From contig NZ_JANQIM010000021.1 of assembly GCF_028282165.1 (NCBI RefSeq), positions 51,061-115,060 of the forward strand: a DNA stretch of 64,000 nucleotides, in the 5' to 3' direction. This document shows, piece by piece, positions 60,163 through 64,000 of this stretch. Origin of the DNA: Winogradskyella sp. (lineage in GTDB: Bacteria > Bacteroidota > Bacteroidia > Flavobacteriales > Flavobacteriaceae). Positions within the stretch are counted from its first letter, which is position 1. The number at the start of each line of letters is the position of its first letter. The notes beneath the pieces are model-generated. The model was not told the origin of the DNA, searched no databases, and saw only the letters and a list, made by a program, of their open reading frames with translations. A program made the translations under genes and the position numbers.

Positions 60163-60185
60163 TTTTCCAAATCAAAAAGAACTAA

Positions 60186-60731
60186 ATGGCAGAGACTATT
60201 CGAGAAGATGATTTACAACAGCGTCTTAGAGCTGAGGATAAATCTGCACTTGAGTTTGTCTACAAAACTTATAAATCAGAGTTTATAAATTATAGCAGGC
60301 GTTTTGAGTTAAAAAATGATGACGCCCTAGACGTATACCAAGATGCCATTATAGCGATGTACCAAAATTTTACAATGCAGCAATTGGAGCTTACATCGAG
60401 TAGTATTAAAACGTATTTATTTGGTATTGGAAAACATAAGATTTATAAACTCTGTAAGTCAAAAAACAAACAGATAGAAATTGAAAACAACATTGAAGAT
60501 TTTGAAGACATTGAACTCAATGATGACAGCTTAAATTATTATCAAAAAGAGCTTTCAAAACTTATAGCAAACATTTCTGATAGCTGTAAAGAGTTATTGC
60601 GCTTGTACTATTATAGGAATTTGACCGTACAGGAAATTGTAGAGCAAACCCAATACAAAGATGCTAATACTGTAAAGAGTCATAAATCGAGATGCATGAA
60701 GCGTATAAAATCATTAGTTAGTACCAAATAA
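60186..60731 (+). CDS. ECF-type RNA polymerase sigma factor
   Basis: 181 residues. The sigma-2 region (about 12-80: YKTYKSEFINYSRRFELKNDDALDVYQDAIIAMYQN) and the sigma-4 region with its HTH (about 118-175: RLYYYRNLTVQEIVEQTQYKDANTVKSHKSRCMKRIK) are both present; region 3 is absent, as in the ECF family. The next gene, 3 bp away, encodes a membrane protein in the anti-sigma position. It is divergent from the secreted-protein/CHAT run, which is the likely regulon. Confidence 0.92.
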   Translation: MAETIREDDLQQRLRAEDKSALEFVYKTYKSEFINYSRRFELKNDDALDVYQDAIIAMYQNFTMQQLELTSSSIKTYLFGIGKHKIYKLCKSKNKQIEIENNIEDFEDIELNDDSLNYYQKELSKLIANISDSCKELLRLYYYRNLTVQEIVEQTQYKDANTVKSHKSRCMKRIKSLVSTK

Positions 60732-60734
60732 GTG

Positions 60735-61457
60735 ATGAATAAAGAGGACTTATTAAAAAAATATTTTAGGCAAAGCTTGTCCGAGGAAGAAGAAAAAGAA
60801 TTTACGCTTCTGCTTGAGTCTGATCATGATTTTAAAGCTTTGTACGAGGAATATTCAAATTTAAATCTGGCGTTTAAGTCTCACGAAGCAGAAGAACTAA
60901 AAGCCTTTTTAACCTCTATTGACGAACAAGAGGGTGTTAAAAAAATCATCTGGTATAAATCATCAACCTTTTATTATCTGGTAGCCGCGGTATTAATTAT
61001 AGCCCTATGCTTACCCTTTTTACTAAAGCCCAGTGCAAGTTCTTTATATAATGAATTTTATGAGGTATATCCAAATGTAGAGCAACCCGTAGTAAGAGGT
61101 TCTGAAGAAACCAATACCTATAATGCATTCAAAGCTTATGAAGCTAGCAATTATAGTTTAGCTACGAAGGCATTTGAAGAACTTCTGCAAACTAACAGCA
61201 ATCCCAACTACAAGTTTTACTTTGCCATGTCCCTATTAAATGATGGTAAATTTGACCAAGCCTTAAATACACTTAAGGACTTAGAAGATCTTAAGTTCAG
61301 TTACACCGACGAAACTTTATGGTATATGTCTCTTATCCTCATAAAACAGGAACAACCCCTTAAAGCTACATCAAAGCTAGAACTATTAGATAAATTAGGT
61401 TCGTCGTTTAAATCTAAAGAAAGAAAAGTACTTTTGCAGAAACTACAGGACAACTGA
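60735..61457 (+). CDS. Probable membrane anti-sigma factor with periplasmic TPR domain
   Basis: 240 residues from ATG 60735 (a GTG at 60732 would add one). The N-terminal cytoplasmic part (about 1-72) is short and helical (LKKYFRQSLSEEEEKEFTLLL), without the zinc-binding HxxxCxxC. A single membrane helix (about 78-97) follows and then a periplasmic region with TPR-like helices (AYEASNYSLATKAFEELL, ALNTLKDLEDLKF). The order sigma factor then membrane protein with an N-terminal inhibitory segment is typical of ECF/anti-sigma pairs. Translation is coupled to the next gene (TGATG). Confidence 0.78.
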   Translation: MNKEDLLKKYFRQSLSEEEEKEFTLLLESDHDFKALYEEYSNLNLAFKSHEAEELKAFLTSIDEQEGVKKIIWYKSSTFYYLVAAVLIIALCLPFLLKPSASSLYNEFYEVYPNVEQPVVRGSEETNTYNAFKAYEASNYSLATKAFEELLQTNSNPNYKFYFAMSLLNDGKFDQALNTLKDLEDLKFSYTDETLWYMSLILIKQEQPLKATSKLELLDKLGSSFKSKERKVLLQKLQDN

Positions 61458-62413
61458 TGTCTATAATCTCAAAAGATATTTCGAAAGCTATTGCATTATT
61501 GAGTGCAGAAGAATTAGTTGCTATTCCAACAGAAACAGTTTATGGTTTAGCTGGCAATATTTATTCAGAAAAAGCGATTAAGGCGATTTTTGAAACTAAA
61601 CAACGCCCTTTTTTTAATCCACTGATTGTTCATATTCCATCGGTAGATTATTTAAACAATATAGTTGCATCCATTCCCGAAAAAGCAAAACTGTTGGCAG
61701 ATGCATTTTGGCCAGGACCTATTACTTTGGTATTAAAAAAGAAAAGCATTATTCCAGATTTAATCACTGCTGGTAAAGATACAGTCGCCGTACGCGTTCC
61801 AAATCATCCTAAAACTCTAGGATTATTAAATCAATTAGATTTCCCTGTGGCAGCACCAAGTGCCAATCCATTTAATCGCATTAGTCCTACCAAACCAGAA
61901 CATGTAGAAGAGTATTTTAAAAATCAAATCAAAATGGTTTTGGATGGTGGTCCAAGCAAAAAAGGTATTGAATCGACCATTATTGGTTTTGAAAATGACG
62001 AACCCATCATCTATCGCTTGGGTTCAACCTCAATTGAAGCCATAGAGGCTGTGGTTGGCAAAATCGAAATTAAGAATAAGAAAGAAGTATCACCTCAAGC
62101 ACCTGGAATGCTAGAGCGCCACTATGCACCAAAAACAGAAACCGTATTAACTGATAATCTTCAGAAAATCATTAAAGAATACCGAGGGAAACGTATTGGA
62201 TTATTGCTTTACAATGATATTTTAAATGATGATGCTATTGACTTCAAAATTGTATTGACACAAGACCAAAACCTTGAAGAAGCTGCATCAAAACTATACG
62301 ATGCGCTTCATGAGTTAGATAAACAAGATCTTGACATCATTATCGCAGAGCGCTTACCAGATTATGGTCTCGGTAAATCCATTAATGATAGATTATTAAG
62401 AGCTACTAAGTAA
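61457..62413 (+). CDS. Threonylcarbamoyl-AMP synthase (TsaC/Sua5)
   Basis: 318 residues. The YrdC-like domain (about 1-190) contains IPTETVYGLAGN, KQRPFFNPL and VAAPSANPFNRISPTKPEHV, the ATP- and threonine-binding elements. The C-terminal Sua5 domain (about 210-318) follows with APGMLERHYAPKTE. The enzyme makes the threonylcarbamoyl-AMP used for t6A37 modification of ANN-decoding tRNAs. Its ATG overlaps the stop of the anti-sigma gene by one base, so it shares that transcript at least in part. Confidence 0.95.
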   Translation: MSIISKDISKAIALLSAEELVAIPTETVYGLAGNIYSEKAIKAIFETKQRPFFNPLIVHIPSVDYLNNIVASIPEKAKLLADAFWPGPITLVLKKKSIIPDLITAGKDTVAVRVPNHPKTLGLLNQLDFPVAAPSANPFNRISPTKPEHVEEYFKNQIKMVLDGGPSKKGIESTIIGFENDEPIIYRLGSTSIEAIEAVVGKIEIKNKKEVSPQAPGMLERHYAPKTETVLTDNLQKIIKEYRGKRIGLLLYNDILNDDAIDFKIVLTQDQNLEEAASKLYDALHELDKQDLDIIIAERLPDYGLGKSINDRLLRATK

Positions 62414-62551
62414 TAATGCCTTGCCGAATTGAAAAAACAGTCTTTTCTTGTTCTTGGTTTCATTGATTTATATCATATTTTAAAACTGAATTATTAGCTA
62501 CCTTCAAAGAGTGTATACGACCACGGGTGTTTAATTGTAAATCCTTTCATC

Positions 62552-62986
62552 ATGAAAAATATTTTACTTCCTATAGACTTTAAGGGTAATGAACAATTAC
62601 TTTTAGACAAGGCCTACGAAATAGGAGAAAAGTTTGACTCTAAAGTATGGTTAATTCATGTGGCCGCTCCAAATCCAGACTTTATCGGTTATGATGCTGG
62701 TCCGCAATCTATAAGAGATAGTCGTGCCGAAGAACTTAGAGAAGAACATAAGCAAATTCAAGGTTTTGCTAGAAGTTTAAATCGAAAAGGCCTAGAGGCT
62801 GATGCTCTATTAATTCAAGGTACAACGGTAGATACGTTAATTGAAAAAACCGAAAAACTAAACATTGACCTCGTTATAATAGGACGCCAAACACATGGTA
62901 TATTTTACAAAGCGATATTTGGAAGTGTTGCAGACAGTCTTGTAAAAAAAACAAAGGTTCCGATTTTAATCGTACCGCTAGATTAA
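62552..62986 (+). CDS. Universal stress protein, single UspA domain
   Basis: 144 residues, one domain: MKNILLPIDFKGNEQLLLDKA at the start and IGRQTHGIFYKAIFGSVADSLV near the end, the G-2x-G-9x-G(S/T) pattern of ATP-binding Usp proteins. Not closely similar to the tandem protein at 12035. The upstream gap (62414-62551) shows no strong promoter. It precedes the ribosomal protein operon but is separated from it by a promoter. Confidence 0.9.
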   Translation: MKNILLPIDFKGNEQLLLDKAYEIGEKFDSKVWLIHVAAPNPDFIGYDAGPQSIRDSRAEELREEHKQIQGFARSLNRKGLEADALLIQGTTVDTLIEKTEKLNIDLVIIGRQTHGIFYKAIFGSVADSLVKKTKVPILIVPLD

Positions 62987-63083
62987 ATCCTTATTTGACC
63001 TTATATTTTCCTTAATTGATCAAGTTATATTTACACTTGGTTAACACTACTGATTTTCAGTCTAAAAAAAACCTTGACAAGGT

Positions 63084-63113
63084 TTGTCAATCCAATAAGT
63101 TATCGTAGATTTG
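63084..63113 (+). promoter_or_regulatory. Promoter of rplM-rpsI
   Basis: TTG (63084-63086), a 19-bp spacer, then TAGATTTG (63106-63113), an excellent match to the Bacteroidota housekeeping promoter. Transcription should start near 63120, giving a leader of about 60 nt. Confidence 0.78.
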
Positions 63114-63146
63114 CAAACTCTTTTTTGGAAGAGGAATGTTTAATCT

Positions 63147-63166
63147 ATTGCATCAAAAAATGCAAT
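63147..63166 (+). promoter_or_regulatory. Leader hairpin upstream of rplM
   Basis: Perfect 7-bp stem ATTGCAT/ATGCAAT around a CAAAAA loop, 16 nt before the GTG start. A shorter hairpin CTCTT/AAGAG lies at about 63118-63133. Ribosomal protein operons often use such leaders for autoregulation; binding by L13 here is not shown. Confidence 0.4.
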
Positions 63167-63182
63167 TATAAATCAAATTAGT

Positions 63183-63638
63183 GTGGATACATTAAGCTAC
63201 AAAACAGTTTCAGCTAACAAAGCTACCGTTAATAAGGAGTGGGTTTTGGTTGATGCTGATGGACAAACTTTAGGTCGCTTAGCTTCAAAAGTAGCAATAC
63301 TATTGAGAGGAAAGCACAAACCTAACTTTACGCCACACGTTGATTGCGGAGATAATGTTATTGTTATCAATGCAGAAAAAATCAACTTAACTGGAAACAA
63401 GTGGACAGAAAAGACTTATGTCCGTCACACAGGTTATCCAGGTGGTCAAAGAAGCTTGACTGCTACTGAAATGTTTGAGAAAGACCCAACCAGATTGGTA
63501 GAGAAGTCAGTAAAGGGAATGTTGCCTAAGAACAAACTGGGAGCACAACTTTTCCGCAACCTAACTGTTGTTGCTGGTGCTGAGCACGCTCACGAAGCTC
63601 AAAAGCCTAAGACAATTAATTTAAACGAATTTAACTAA
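63183..63638 (+). CDS. rplM: 50S ribosomal protein L13
   Basis: 151 residues, GTG start at 63183 giving [14 protein letters not shown], the expected N-terminus for the Bacteroidota protein. Conserved segments [36 protein letters not shown] and [10 protein letters not shown] are present. L13 is an early assembly protein of the large subunit. The stop codon overlaps the rpsI start (TAATG). Confidence 0.98.
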   Translation: MDTLSYKTVSANKATVNKEWVLVDADGQTLGRLASKVAILLRGKHKPNFTPHVDCGDNVIVINAEKINLTGNKWTEKTYVRHTGYPGGQRSLTATEMFEKDPTRLVEKSVKGMLPKNKLGAQLFRNLTVVAGAEHAHEAQKPKTINLNEFN

Positions 63639-64000
63639 TGGAAGTAATTCACAAAATCGGCCGTAGAAAGACGGCTGTTGCCCGTGTATATGTTGCCAAA
63701 GGAAAAGGTAACATTACGGTGAACAAAAAAGACATGGCAGATTACTTTACTACTGCGCCTTTGCAGTATAAAGTGAATCAACCTTTAGTCATGACTAACA
63801 ATGATGGCAACTTTGATATTACTGTTAACGTATATGGAGGTGGTATCACCGGCCAGGCGGAAGCTATACGTTTAGCATTATCTCGCGCCATGTGCGAAGT
63901 TGATGCTGAAAACAGAGCAATATTAAAGCCAGAAGGTCTATTAACAAGAGATCCAAGAATGGTAGAGCGTAAGAAATTCGGTCAGAAGAAAGCGCGTAAG
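63638..64000 (+). CDS. rpsI: 30S ribosomal protein S9 (partial, cut by right edge)
   Basis: 121 codons from the ATG at 63638 to the window edge ([22 protein letters not shown]...). Conserved parts include GGGITGQAEAIRLALSRA and LLTRDPRMVERKKFGQKKARK. S9 is normally about 128 residues and ends in KR, so only the last few residues lie outside. It is paired with rplM as in nearly all bacteria. Confidence 0.97.
   Translation, partial: MEVIHKIGRRKTAVARVYVAKGKGNITVNKKDMADYFTTAPLQYKVNQPLVMTNNDGNFDITVNVYGGGITGQAEAIRLALSRAMCEVDAENRAILKPEGLLTRDPRMVERKKFGQKKARK

Overview
The window is a chromosomal segment of a flavobacterium (Bacteroidota, most likely family Flavobacteriaceae). The evidence is an alternative complex III operon (actABC), a DUF2723/GT117 membrane protein, a C-terminal type IX secretion (T9SS) sorting domain, many MK...A/Q signal peptides and lipoproteins, AT-rich intergenic DNA with no consistent Shine-Dalgarno sequences, and several promoters of the Bacteroidota form TTG-N19/20-TAnnTTTG. 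No prophage, transposase, CRISPR array or plasmid gene was seen.

Layout. 1-5.7 kb: respiratory alternative complex III, leftward; actC is cut by the left edge. 5.9-7.3 kb: a SPOR protein and a lone fucosyltransferase-like gene. 7.4-11.9 kb: the leftward rimP-nusA-infB operon, with a promoter and a terminator-like hairpin in its short leader. 12-13.4 kb: a universal stress protein, two tandem 168-bp repeats and tRNA-Gln. 13.5-21.3 kb: DUF2723 protein, polysaccharide deacetylase, a thioredoxin-fold protein without its cysteines, a metallophosphoesterase and a sugar MFS transporter. 21.4-33.1 kb: a duplicated signalling and surface module, in which two TPR histidine kinases and two LytTR response regulators alternate with two large secreted proteins ending in self-cleaving S74 chaperone domains. 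33.1-40.5 kb: aldehyde dehydrogenase, a small secreted protein, and a cyanophycin cluster (cphA, cphB, isoaspartyl peptidase, acetyltransferase). 40.6-45.7 kb: a CBM9-like/beta-lactamase fusion and DNA polymerase I. 45.7-50 kb: three lipoproteins divergent from a third TPR kinase with a NarL-type regulator. 50-61.5 kb: an exported TPR-CHAT protease and six secreted proteins or lipoproteins, divergent from an ECF sigma factor and its probable membrane anti-sigma factor. 61.5-64 kb: tsaC/sua5, a second stress protein, and rplM-rpsI running off the right edge.

How the parts may work together. The strongest regulatory signal is a pair of TTYACTAAA-like direct repeats exactly 21 bp (two helical turns) apart, ahead of the first LytTR regulator, the first S74 gene and the second kinase-regulator pair, with a weaker copy ahead of the second S74 gene. 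I read these as LytTR operators tying the two systems and their surface proteins into one circuit. The second candidate system is the CHAT/ECF-sigma locus: the protease domain and the C-terminal half of the anti-sigma candidate are both predicted to be periplasmic, which suggests (not proven) a protease-to-sigma relay. The cyanophycin genes form a compact set for making and breaking down a nitrogen reserve.
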